Notes under the pieces: model-generated | Database searches by the model: none | What the model was told of the DNA's origin: nothing | What the model saw: the letters and a program-made list of their open reading frames with translations, nothing else | In this document: positions 1 to 6,644 of the stretch, piece by piece | How positions within the stretch are numbered: the stretch's first letter is position 1 | Layout of the letters: each line of letters opens with the position of its first letter | Made by a program: the position numbers and the translations under genes | IMG/VR virus record: IMGVR_UViG_3300005265_000747 | Location: 1-30,646 of that record | Origin: a virus | Strand: one strand, 5' to 3' | DNA: 30,646 nucleotides

Positions 1-177
1 AAGTTATTTGCCTTCAAAGTTCTTTATTTCCAAGAAGGGCGTGATGAAATAATTCAAGTTTGGAAAAAAGATGATAGTTCGAATTTTATGTTTTGCTGGC
101 CAAAGAAGAATTCAGAAGATTATAATTGGATAAAAAACTGGTCTTGGAAGAATGAAAGAGAGGAGGAAATTAAATGA
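1..177 (+). CDS. Methyltransferase-like protein, C-terminal fragment (runs off the left edge)
   Basis: An open frame enters from base 1 and ends at TGA 175-177, whose first bases overlap the ATG of the next gene (ATGA). The 58 visible residues align by eye with the C-terminus of the downstream methyltransferase: an aromatic F-x-F-K block, then I-x-x-VWKK, then a W-P-x-K motif and a Trp-containing acidic tail. This suggests two tandem paralogues in one operon. The catalytic domain lies outside the window, so the family is inferred only from this similarity. Confidence 0.6.
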   Translation, partial: KLFAFKVLYFQEGRDEIIQVWKKDDSSNFMFCWPKKNSEDYNWIKNWSWKNEREEEIK

Positions 178-815
178 AAGAAAAAAGTGGATTAGAAATA
201 AATTCTTTAAAATGGAAAAAGCTCTTGGAAATACAAAAAGATACAGAATATGAAAAAACTGGACAAGAAGAACCAATAGTGTTAGAGCGTTTCCTTAAAG
301 TAGTTAAGAACTTCACGAAACCAGAAGATAAAATTCTAGAGATTGGTGCAACTCTTAGAGAAAGAGAGAAACTTAAAGAACTAGGTTTCTTAAATTTAAT
401 AAGTATTAACTTAGAAGGAACTAAAGAAATCCTTCAAATGGATATGCATAATCTTCAATTCGAAAGAGAAAGCTTTGATATAGTTATAGCTAAGAATACA
501 GTAGAGCATTCCTTCATACCTTGGCTATTGTTTCTAGAAATAAGGAGTGTTCTTAAGACTGGAGGTCTATTTATCTTTACTATGCAAAATTATCATCCAT
601 GGAATCGACTTTTTGAACATCCCTTTTTAATTCAAGAGGATTATGTTGAAAGTTTGGAAAGATTCTTTGGATTTAAGACTATTTACCGAAAAGATTATCA
701 GTCTCAAATTGTTCTAGTCTGGAAAAAACTAGAAGATTGGAAAGCTATTAAATGGCCTAATAAGAAATTTGATCCTAAAGAGTTTGTAAAAGAGTGGGAG
801 AGGATCTTTCATTGA
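174..815 (+). CDS. Class I SAM-dependent methyltransferase (Methyltransf_11-like)
   Basis: 213 residues with a Rossmann-type methyltransferase core at about 50-140. Motif I is ILEIGA (54-59), but the usual G-x-G that follows is missing (ATLRE instead). An acidic QMDMHNL segment (88-94) and FDIVIAKNTVEH (101-112) match motifs II to IV, and the LKTGG at 127-131 matches the post-motif loop. The ATG is preceded by GGAGG seven bases upstream and overlaps the previous stop. The ATP-grasp, aminotransferase and epimerase genes that follow suggest a sugar or glycan substrate. The degenerate motif I may mean weak SAM binding or a non-catalytic paralogue. The substrate is unknown. Confidence 0.75.
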   Translation: MKEKSGLEINSLKWKKLLEIQKDTEYEKTGQEEPIVLERFLKVVKNFTKPEDKILEIGATLREREKLKELGFLNLISINLEGTKEILQMDMHNLQFERESFDIVIAKNTVEHSFIPWLLFLEIRSVLKTGGLFIFTMQNYHPWNRLFEHPFLIQEDYVESLERFFGFKTIYRKDYQSQIVLVWKKLEDWKAIKWPNKKFDPKEFVKEWERIFH

Positions 816-1696
816 GAAATGTGTTAGTAACTGGAACAGATGGAGGAGCAGCTCAATCAATTATGAAATGTCTAAGAAAGGCAAAGAAATATAGAATAAT
901 AGCTACTGGAATAGATCCTTTGTGTATAGGTATTCACATGGGAGATGTTGGTTATTTAGTTTCTAAGGACTGGGAAGAATATAAGAAAGAACTTAAGGAA
1001 ATCTCAGAGAAAGAAAACGTAGATATAATAATTCCAGGTTCCGATATAGAACTAAGTCACTTTGCCAATAATAGAAAATGGTATGAAGAGAATTGTCCTC
1101 CTATCTTGATAGATTGGAAGAATGTAAATATTGCTAGAGATAAATATCTTCTCCAAGAGAAACTAAAGGAGTTAGGATTTCCTTATATTAAAACCTGGAA
1201 AGTAGATGAGTTTGATAAGATAGATACTTGTCCTGTTGTTCTTAAACCTAGACATGGCTTTGGGTCAAATATGCTATTCAAAGAGGTTAGAAGGAAACAC
1301 GTAAAGAGTTTAGCTGATTATATTCAAAACCAAGGTTGGGAACCTATTGCTCAAGAACAGCTTTATGGGAGAGAATATTCCTGCATGACATTAAGAGCTA
1401 AAGATGGAGAATTATTAAGTTATTTCATAGCTTGGTCTTTTAAGAAGTTTGGTCAATCTTATAAGACAATAATAAAGAAAGATGATCCTCAGATAAGAGA
1501 CTTAATTATTAGATTAAGTGAGAAATTAAATTCAATAGGACCTCTATCTATTCAATTGATAAAAGATACAGAAAGTGGAGAACTTAAGATCTTTGAATTA
1601 AATGCACGTTTTACAGGAGCTCAAATAGTTAGAGCAGAGGGAGGAGTCAATATGGTCGATCTAGCAATAAGGAGAAATATCCTCTTTTTAATGTAA
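812..1696 (+). CDS. ATP-grasp ligase (CarB/PylC-like), C-terminus probably truncated
   Basis: 294 residues from the TTG at 812, chosen because GAGAGG lies eight bases upstream, the TTGA overlaps the previous stop, and the protein then opens with the expected NVLVTGTDGG Rossmann start. An in-frame GTG at 794 lacks these features. The N-terminal domain is about 1-100. The ATP-grasp domain follows, with VVLKPRHGFGSNML as the ATP-binding loop and KIFELNARFTGAQ near the end carrying the metal-binding E and N. Such enzymes join a carboxylate to an amine or thiol using ATP. The protein stops abruptly after RAEGGVNMVDLAIRR, about 25 residues earlier than relatives usually do, at a point where a deletion seems to fuse it to the next gene. 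Confidence 0.75.
   Translation: MRNVLVTGTDGGAAQSIMKCLRKAKKYRIIATGIDPLCIGIHMGDVGYLVSKDWEEYKKELKEISEKENVDIIIPGSDIELSHFANNRKWYEENCPPILIDWKNVNIARDKYLLQEKLKELGFPYIKTWKVDEFDKIDTCPVVLKPRHGFGSNMLFKEVRRKHVKSLADYIQNQGWEPIAQEQLYGREYSCMTLRAKDGELLSYFIAWSFKKFGQSYKTIIKKDDPQIRDLIIRLSEKLNSIGPLSIQLIKDTESGELKIFELNARFTGAQIVRAEGGVNMVDLAIRRNILFLM
1680..1695 (+). other. Inferred deletion junction between ATP-grasp and aminotransferase genes
   Basis: Left of this point the frame is an ATP-grasp C-terminus. Right of it, in another frame and with no start codon, the DNA encodes VIVPTFTFIATAN, a hallmark segment that normally sits about 80-100 residues inside a DegT/StrS aminotransferase. The expected N-terminal part with the SGTAAL phosphate-binding loop is absent. 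The simplest reading is a deletion of roughly 300 bases that removed both the ATP-grasp tail and the aminotransferase head. Confidence 0.55.
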
Positions 1697-1755
1697 TAGT
1701 TCCTACCTTTACTTTCATAGCAACTGCCAACGTCCCAAGAGTCTTTAAAATAGAA

Positions 1756-2550
1756 ATGGAACTAGTAGATGCTAGAAAAGATACCTGGAATCTAGAAGTA
1801 CCTAGTTATTTAAAGGGAGATGTAATAATGGCTGTCGATGTAGGAGGATTGCCTTGTGACTATGATAGACTTAAGAAGACAGGAGCTATCATTTTAGAAG
1901 ATGCTGCTGAAGCTGTAGGTGGAATTTATAGAGGAAAGAAAGTAGGAAGTATTTCAGATATAACTACCTTTTCTTTCCATTCAGCTAAAGTTATGAGTAC
2001 AGGAGAAGGAGGGATGATTACTACTAACAATAAAGAACTTTATCAAATAATGAAGAGTATAACTAATCAAGGATATCCTGAAAACAAGAAAGCTTGGGAA
2101 TATGAACATCCAAGAGTAGGACTTAACTTTAGAATGACTGAAATGCAATCTGCATTAGGATTAGTTCAATTAAAGAAACTTTCTAAGTTCTTAAGAAATA
2201 GAAGAGAGATAGCTAGGATTTATAAAGAAGAATTAAAGAAGTATGGTGAATTTCAAAGAGTACCGAAAGATAGAGTTCATCCTTACTTCCTATTTGGTAT
2301 TTTAGTAGAACCTAAGAAAAGGGAGAAGCTTATACAAGAACTGAGAAAGAATGGCATAGGTGTGAAAGTAACCTGGAAACCTGTTCATCTTCAGAGACCT
2401 TATAAAGATGAATTCTCATTAAAGAAATTTACCAATGCTGAATATCTTTACAAGAGAATAATTAGTTTGCCAATACATAATAAGATGAACGAGGAAGATG
2501 CAAAAGAAATAGTCTCTATCTTTAAAAAATGTTGGAGGAAAATAAAATGA
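1756..2550 (+). CDS. DegT/DnrJ/EryC1/StrS aminotransferase, N-terminally truncated
   Basis: 264 residues from the first ATG, although homologous coding (VIVPTFTFIATAN) runs back in frame to about 1690 without a start codon. The PLP-binding Asp is in ILEDAAEAVG (D49) and the Schiff-base Lys in SFHSAKVMSTGEGG (K78). The C-terminal small domain with FLFGILVEP and the VTWKPVHLQ region is complete. Family members are about 360-400 residues and convert keto-sugars to amino-sugars. This copy lacks about the first 75-80 residues, including the phosphate-cup SGT motif, so it is probably inactive unless the missing part is supplied elsewhere. It ends in an ATGA overlap with the epimerase. Confidence 0.75.
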   Translation: MELVDARKDTWNLEVPSYLKGDVIMAVDVGGLPCDYDRLKKTGAIILEDAAEAVGGIYRGKKVGSISDITTFSFHSAKVMSTGEGGMITTNNKELYQIMKSITNQGYPENKKAWEYEHPRVGLNFRMTEMQSALGLVQLKKLSKFLRNRREIARIYKEELKKYGEFQRVPKDRVHPYFLFGILVEPKKREKLIQELRKNGIGVKVTWKPVHLQRPYKDEFSLKKFTNAEYLYKRIISLPIHNKMNEEDAKEIVSIFKKCWRKIK

Positions 2551-3404
2551 AAATAACAATAACTGGTGGATCTGGATTTATAGGAACTCAATTAGCCTAT
2601 TATCTGAAAAAGAAAGGACACCAATTTTTGATAGCTGATGTTAAGGAACCTTCTATAGACTTAAGAAATTATTATCACTTCTGTGATATTACAGATCCAT
2701 ATCAAGTTCAGGATGTTATCGAAGGACAAGATCTCGTCTTTCACCTGGCAGCTAATCCAAATCCAGGGAGAGCCGAAAATAATCCTAGATGGGATTTAAG
2801 GATAAATGTTGAGGGAACTATGAATGTACTAATGTGTTGTCTAAGAGAAAAGAATAGAATGATCTTTACTTCTTCAGCAGCAGTAAAGTATTCTCCACAT
2901 TCTTGTTACGCTATCTCAAAGAGAACGGCAGAGAATTATATTCTTCATTATGTTGAAAAGAAGAACTTAGATGCTAGGATAATGAGGTTCTGGAATGTCT
3001 ATGGACCTACTCAGTCTTTAGGCTATGTAATCCCTGACCTTATGGAGAAATTATACCGAGATCCAGAGAAGATTAAAATCAGAGGAACAGGATTTGACTT
3101 AAGAGACTTTGTCTATATAGATGATGTTCTTAAGGCTCTTTGGTTAGCAGCAACGAAAGGAGAGCCTGGGAAAATATATGAAGTAGGAACTGGTTCTCAA
3201 GTTACTATTAGAGAACTAGCTGAACTGATAGGAGAAGTAATAAACAAGAAAAAGCCAAAAGTAATTCCATCTAAGAAACTCTTAGCTTGGGAAAGAAATG
3301 AAATACCAGAAGATCTAGAACCAATAAAGAAACTAGGATGGAAGCATGAGATAGAGTTGGATGAAGGAATTTATAGAGTTTATAAAGAAAGATATTTGAA
3401 GTGA
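2547..3404 (+). CDS. NAD(P)-dependent epimerase/dehydratase (extended SDR)
   Basis: 285 residues from ATG 2547, with GGAGG eight bases upstream and overlap with the previous TGA; an in-frame TTG at 2529 is not needed. The nucleotide-binding GGSGFIGT is at 7-14, followed by an HLAAN segment. The catalytic set is S110 in FTSSAAV plus Y121 and K125 in YAISK. RFWNVYGP and the DFVYIDDV block are typical of UDP-glucose 4-epimerase and dTDP-glucose dehydratase relatives. It probably interconverts or dehydrates a nucleotide sugar, the last step of this small cassette. The exact sugar cannot be read from the sequence. Confidence 0.85.
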   Translation: MKITITGGSGFIGTQLAYYLKKKGHQFLIADVKEPSIDLRNYYHFCDITDPYQVQDVIEGQDLVFHLAANPNPGRAENNPRWDLRINVEGTMNVLMCCLREKNRMIFTSSAAVKYSPHSCYAISKRTAENYILHYVEKKNLDARIMRFWNVYGPTQSLGYVIPDLMEKLYRDPEKIKIRGTGFDLRDFVYIDDVLKALWLAATKGEPGKIYEVGTGSQVTIRELAELIGEVINKKKPKVIPSKKLLAWERNEIPEDLEPIKKLGWKHEIELDEGIYRVYKERYLK

Positions 3405-3433
3405 AAAGATATGAAAATAAACAAGAGAGGGTT

Positions 3434-3466
3434 AAGAAGGAAGTTCCGATTAATGGATGCCTTCTT
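3434..3466 (+). repeat. Hairpin 1 of a four-hairpin array
   Basis: Perfect 7-base arms AAGAAGG and CCTTCTT enclose TCC-GATTAAT-GGA, a weaker inner stem with a CCGAT core like that of the next three hairpins. It lies just after the epimerase gene and is followed by a pyrimidine-rich run, so it could also act as a terminator. Confidence 0.5.
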
Positions 3467-3484
3467 CCTTTCTTGTTATCAACT

Positions 3485-3521
3485 GAAAGAAGATGTGCCG
3501 ATAGGGCTGCTTCTTTCTTTT
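3485..3521 (+). repeat. Hairpin 2 of a four-hairpin array, followed by TTTT
   Basis: Perfect 8-base arms GAAAGAAG and CTTCTTTC enclose an inner GCC-GATAG-GGC stem-loop. The design matches hairpin 1 (purine arm, CCGAT-capped inner stem, pyrimidine arm). A short T run follows, then the strong ribosome site AGGAGGG. Confidence 0.55.
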
Positions 3522-3538
3522 AAGAGGAGGGACATGGC

Positions 3539-3997
3539 ATATCAATAGATGCCGATAAGGCATACAGTACCGATAAGGTACACGAAATAAGAGATAACTC
3601 CATAGATCTTTCTCCAAAAGAAGTAATTCCTATAGATGATCATGGTCATTCAATAGAACTTCTCTTCTATAAAAGAATAAAAGTAGAACTCTTAACTAGT
3701 GCCCTTCTAAAAGAGATCTGGGAAATGAGAAATGCCAAAGCTCCTCTTTCTGTATTAGAAACTCCTTTCTTCTTTTTTCTTCAATATCCTTCTAAACCTG
3801 TAATAATTATAGATAAAAGAATAGGAAGACTTCTAACTCTTACAGATGGATTTTCCAAACATGAGCAAAGTAAACAAGCTGGATTCATTATTCGTATGCT
3901 TAAGAAATTCGATCTAGTTGAGAAGGTATCTTATAAGAGAATAACTCTCGAAGAATGGAAAAAGAAAAGAAACTCTTTCCGAGGTGAGAATGCATGA
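3539..3997 (+). CDS. Unknown small protein, start codon missing or frame broken near 3534
   Basis: The safe part is 3725-3997 (90 residues from ATG 3725), but the same frame is open back to TAA 3521-3523 and reads as plausible protein from about 3600 (SIDLSPKEVIPIDD and onward). No ATG, GTG or TTG exists upstream of 3725. A strong AGGAGGG at 3525-3531 sits eight bases before an ATA at 3539 and only a few bases before an out-of-frame ATG at 3534 that meets a stop after four codons. So either ATA is used, or a small indel broke the start. The C-terminal half (TLTDGFSKHEQSKQAGFIIRML) could be a small winged-helix domain. It overlaps the PAPS-reductase-like gene by four bases and may be its partner. 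Function unknown. Confidence 0.5.
   Translation: MSIDADKAYSTDKVHEIRDNSIDLSPKEVIPIDDHGHSIELLFYKRIKVELLTSALLKEIWEMRNAKAPLSVLETPFFFFLQYPSKPVIIIDKRIGRLLTLTDGFSKHEQSKQAGFIIRMLKKFDLVEKVSYKRITLEEWKKKRNSFRGENA
3549..3581 (+). repeat. Hairpins 3 and 4: tandem 15-base stem-loops with GATAA pentaloops
   Basis: ATGCC-GATAA-GGCAT (3549-3563) and GTACC-GATAA-GGTAC (3567-3581) are two perfect 5-bp stems with the same five-base loop, three bases apart. The closing pairs of the stems differ while the CCGATAAGG core is identical. Shape and loop resemble the boxB hairpins of lambdoid phages (GNNRA pentaloop), but nothing like an N protein is seen here. They may be RNA-protein sites, a leader regulator or mobile hairpins. 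Confidence 0.6.
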
Positions 3998-5064
3998 AAA
4001 TTGAAAAATTAAGAAAGAGACAAAAACTAAGTCTCGAAAGAAAGATTGCTCTTTCTAAGAAAATTATTAAACAGTTTTATGAGTTTCTAGATGGAAAAGT
4101 TTATGTTGCTTTTTCTGGAGGAAAAGATTCGACTGTTTTGTTACATCTTGTAAGAAGTCTTTATCCGGAAGTGCCTGCTGTTTTTTGTGATACTGGTCTA
4201 GAATATCCTGAGATAAGAAACTTTGTGAAGACTGTTCCAAATGTTATTTGGATAAGGCCTAAAATGAGCTTTGCTCAAGTTATAAAGAAATATGGCTACC
4301 CGGTTATTTCCAAAGAACAAGCAATGTATATTCGACAATATCGTACTACTAAGAGTCAATATCTTAAGAGCATAAGATGGGCCGGTAAAGATGGTAAATA
4401 TAAGATAAGTGAGAAATGGAAGTTCCTAGTTAATGCTCCTTTCAAGATCTCAGAAAGGTGTTGTGATGTTTTAAAGAAAGCTCCCTTTAGAAAGTTTGAA
4501 AGAGAAACAGGGCTTCGTCCATTCCTTGGGAATATGGCCTCAGATTCAGACGTAAGAACTCGTGTTTATCTTAAATATGGATGTAATTATTTCGAGAAAG
4601 TAGGGAAAGAGAGATCTACTCCTCTCGGTTTCTGGACAGAGAAAGATATTTGGGCCTACATTAAGAAATACAAATTAAAATATTGTAAAATTTATGACTT
4701 AGGTGTAGACAGAACTGGTTGTATTTTCTGTATGTTTGGTATTCATAAGGAGAAGAATAATCGATTTGAGATTCTAAAAAGATTGCATCCTGAATTATAT
4801 AATTATTGTATGGAGAAATTAGGCCTGAGAATGGTTTTAAAATATATAGAAAAGAATCTTCAAAGTCAAAAAAGAAAGCAAAGTAGGAAGAAGGTAAAAA
4901 AGAAGAATTCTCCTATAAAGAGTAAAGTTTATAAGAGGAAAACCCAAAAAATAAAGTCTAAAAGAGGTGAAAAAAAGTATGGATCCACAAATAATGATGA
5001 TCTTGTCCGGAGTCGGAAAGGGCCTTGTCTATGGTGGAATTGCAGCAGGTATTGGTTATATTAA
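3994..5064 (+). CDS. Phosphoadenosine phosphosulfate reductase-like (PP-loop) protein
   Basis: 356 residues; the ATG has GAGGTGA six bases upstream. The PP-loop SGGKDS is at 41-46, followed by CDTGLEYPEI (65-74). Conserved-looking cysteines are a CC pair at 156-157, C197, and C243/C246 in GCIFC, which could hold an iron-sulfur cluster as in DndC-like and many phage-encoded relatives. The family activates substrates by adenylation. In viruses the role is unclear: sulfur assimilation, DNA phosphorothioation or nucleotide modification have all been considered. The last 70 residues are Lys/Arg-rich and the final 29 run out of frame through the next gene. Removing one A from an A6 tract near 4945-4950 would give a stop at about 4953, so an indel may have extended it. 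Confidence 0.8.
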   Translation: MKIEKLRKRQKLSLERKIALSKKIIKQFYEFLDGKVYVAFSGGKDSTVLLHLVRSLYPEVPAVFCDTGLEYPEIRNFVKTVPNVIWIRPKMSFAQVIKKYGYPVISKEQAMYIRQYRTTKSQYLKSIRWAGKDGKYKISEKWKFLVNAPFKISERCCDVLKKAPFRKFERETGLRPFLGNMASDSDVRTRVYLKYGCNYFEKVGKERSTPLGFWTEKDIWAYIKKYKLKYCKIYDLGVDRTGCIFCMFGIHKEKNNRFEILKRLHPELYNYCMEKLGLRMVLKYIEKNLQSQKRKQSRKKVKKKNSPIKSKVYKRKTQKIKSKRGEKKYGSTNNDDLVRSRKGPCLWWNCSRYWLY

Positions 5065-5332
5065 ACAAGAAACATGGGAAACTTTTGATCCTCATAAATT
5101 CCTTAAGACTCTAATAATCGGTGCTATTGTTGGTGCTATAACTGGTTCTGGAACTTCTATAACTCAGGCTTCTGTTTTAATTGGTAATGAGTTTGATGTT
5201 TCTCCTATTCTTGTTGAAGGGTTCATAATGACTTCAATAGTTGCTATTGCCGACAACATAGTAAAAATAATAGCACGCAGAACAGACCTTGGAAGGTTTT
5301 GGGCAAAAATCAAAAGCTTTTTCTCTAAGTAG
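4979..5332 (+). CDS. Small membrane protein, holin-like candidate
   Basis: 117 residues from ATG 4979, chosen because AGAGGTGA lies eight bases upstream; the in-frame GTG at 4967 is part of that ribosome site. Three hydrophobic segments are visible (about 3-27, 42-66 and 76-98) with Gly-rich stretches such as GGIAAGIG and IIGAIVGAITG, then a basic tail. The front 86 bases overlap the previous reading frame. Its position at the end of the plus-strand unit, facing an XhlA-like gene, would suit a lysis or membrane role, but no family is recognised with confidence. Confidence 0.65.
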   Translation: MDPQIMMILSGVGKGLVYGGIAAGIGYIKQETWETFDPHKFLKTLIIGAIVGAITGSGTSITQASVLIGNEFDVSPILVEGFIMTSIVAIADNIVKIIARRTDLGRFWAKIKSFFSK

Positions 5333-5368
5333 AAATTTTTAAAATTTTTTTCTCGTTTTTCCCATTTT
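5333..5368 (+). terminator. T-rich end of the plus-strand unit between converging genes
   Basis: The 36 bases between two converging genes contain four T runs of five to seven bases on the plus strand, without a GC stem. Archaeal RNA polymerase commonly stops on such oligo-T tracts. A short AAATTTT/AAAATTT symmetry is also present. No matching T run ends the minus-strand unit here. Confidence 0.5.
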
Positions 5369-5680
5369 TTATACTAGGAACTTTGCTAGTAATTTTACTA
5401 ACTCTATAAGAAGATAAGTAACAACTGGAGATACTAATCCAGCTATAAACTTCCAACGTTTTACTTCTGTTTTATATGAGTCCTCAAGTTTTTCTTGTCG
5501 ATGCCTTAAATCTATTAGCTGTGTAGAAAGAGAACCGTATTCTTCATTTAATTTCCCTACATGTTTGGTCATACTTTTTAAATCTTCTCTTAAGTTCTTA
5601 AACTCTAGAGAGATTGTAGTCTCTAAACGGGTGACTCTTTCGATCAATTCTAAAAGTTGTTCCTTTTCTTTTTTATTCAT
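5369..5680 (-). CDS. XhlA/holin-accessory-like coiled-coil membrane protein
   Basis: 103 residues. Residues 1-72 form a long heptad-type coiled coil rich in L, E and K, followed by one transmembrane segment at about 78-98 (FIAGLVSPVVTYLLIELV) and a short end. This layout matches the haemolysin XhlA family, which sits next to holins and helps lysis in Bacillus phages. It is the last gene of the long minus-strand structural operon, where lysis genes are often found. A virion anchor or spanin-like role is an alternative. Confidence 0.55.
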   Translation of the reverse strand: MNKKEKEQLLELIERVTRLETTISLEFKNLREDLKSMTKHVGKLNEEYGSLSTQLIDLRHRQEKLEDSYKTEVKRWKFIAGLVSPVVTYLLIELVKLLAKFLV

Positions 5681-5705
5681 AGGCCTTCACTAATTATATC
5701 TACTT

Positions 5706-5718
5706 TAATTTATTTAGA
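5706..5718 (-). promoter_or_regulatory. Weak TATA-like box before the XhlA-like gene
   Basis: On the minus strand CTCTAAATAAATT lies about 33 bases before the start at 5680. It is a poorer version of the TTTAAATA boxes found before other genes of this operon. Confidence 0.3.
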
Positions 5719-5720
5719 GT

Positions 5721-6635
5721 TTATGAAAAGGCTACGATTATAATTGTGTCAAAGAAGGAATAGTAGTAGGAACCAGTATCTTGATACTGAACAAGAGCAG
5801 CCCAATAAACATAACCAGTCTCTGCTGGGATTTTGACTGCAATTCTCCTTGGTTTATATGAATTTCGTGGTTGATTTATTCTAATGATACTATCTGTTTC
5901 ATCTGTCCAAACCCTTAGAACAGGTGGGATATCTTGTATTTGTCCGCCTGGACTGTGTTTTGTATAAGTCAAATGGAAAATAATGAAAACTTCTGAGTAG
6001 CCAGCTCCGGAGTAAAGTTTGTGAGTGTACGCACTTTTATTTGGGATCGTTTGGCCAGAAGAATCAGTAGTACGATTATCTCCGGGATAGAAGTCAATGC
6101 CCCAAGACCCAGTATAAGGATAGTTTGTTTTTCTATGGATCTTTGAACCACCATTACTCCATCCATCATAATCATCTTCAAAGTCAGCAAGAGATAAACA
6201 AATCCCATCATTATGATTAAAGAAATAGTAATTGAAATCAACATAATCTTCACCATATAGATCAGTATAATCTGATTGCTTGTAGGCTCTTATATAAACT
6301 CTCAAACTTTCAGTCACTTTCGAAGTAGGGACCACTCGTTCTGGAGTCCATTCTTTCATAGTTTTTCCACTAGCACTAACAGAACCCAGTTCTTCAGAAA
6401 GATCACTCCAAGCACTTGCATTTCCATTTAGTACAGTAGCTTCCACTTTGAAATAAAGAGTAAAAGTAGAGTTATTTACAATATCTAAATATTGACTTAA
6501 AGGAAGAGTACCAGATAAACCACAATAATCTATAGCAACATCTGGATCTCTATGTGGGAAAACAAAGACATCATCAGAGATTAAAAGATTCATTTTCTCG
6601 GAATCTGTAAGATCTCCATAATATTTTTGAGGCAT
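5721..6635 (-). CDS. Beta-rich virion protein, probable tail fibre or receptor-binding protein
   Basis: 304 residues, rich in Y, S, T, D and N, with no charged-helix regions. AAGGTG precedes the ATG. The N-terminal part (TDSEKMNLLISDDVFVFPHRD) is unlike anything I recognise. The middle has an FEDDYDGWSNGG segment that looks like a jelly-roll calcium loop, and the end (ETGYVYWAALVQYQDTGSYYY) is beta-rich. Located after the hub and glycosyltransferase, where adhesion devices are usual. No enzyme motif is visible. Assignment as a fibre is by composition and position only. Confidence 0.5.
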   Translation of the reverse strand: MPQKYYGDLTDSEKMNLLISDDVFVFPHRDPDVAIDYCGLSGTLPLSQYLDIVNNSTFTLYFKVEATVLNGNASAWSDLSEELGSVSASGKTMKEWTPERVVPTSKVTESLRVYIRAYKQSDYTDLYGEDYVDFNYYFFNHNDGICLSLADFEDDYDGWSNGGSKIHRKTNYPYTGSWGIDFYPGDNRTTDSSGQTIPNKSAYTHKLYSGAGYSEVFIIFHLTYTKHSPGGQIQDIPPVLRVWTDETDSIIRINQPRNSYKPRRIAVKIPAETGYVYWAALVQYQDTGSYYYSFFDTIIIVAFS

Positions 6636-6644
6636 CTAAACACC

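Noticed and set aside
3549-3581. Lambda-type nut/boxB antitermination site
   Set aside because: The loop and stem size fit, but no boxA-like sequence or N-like Arg-rich gene is seen, so the name is not used as a call.
5969-6256. Membrane-type ORF inside the fibre-like gene at 5721-6635
   Set aside because: It lies in another frame of the same strand, has no ribosome site and comes from Tyr/Asn-rich codons read out of frame.
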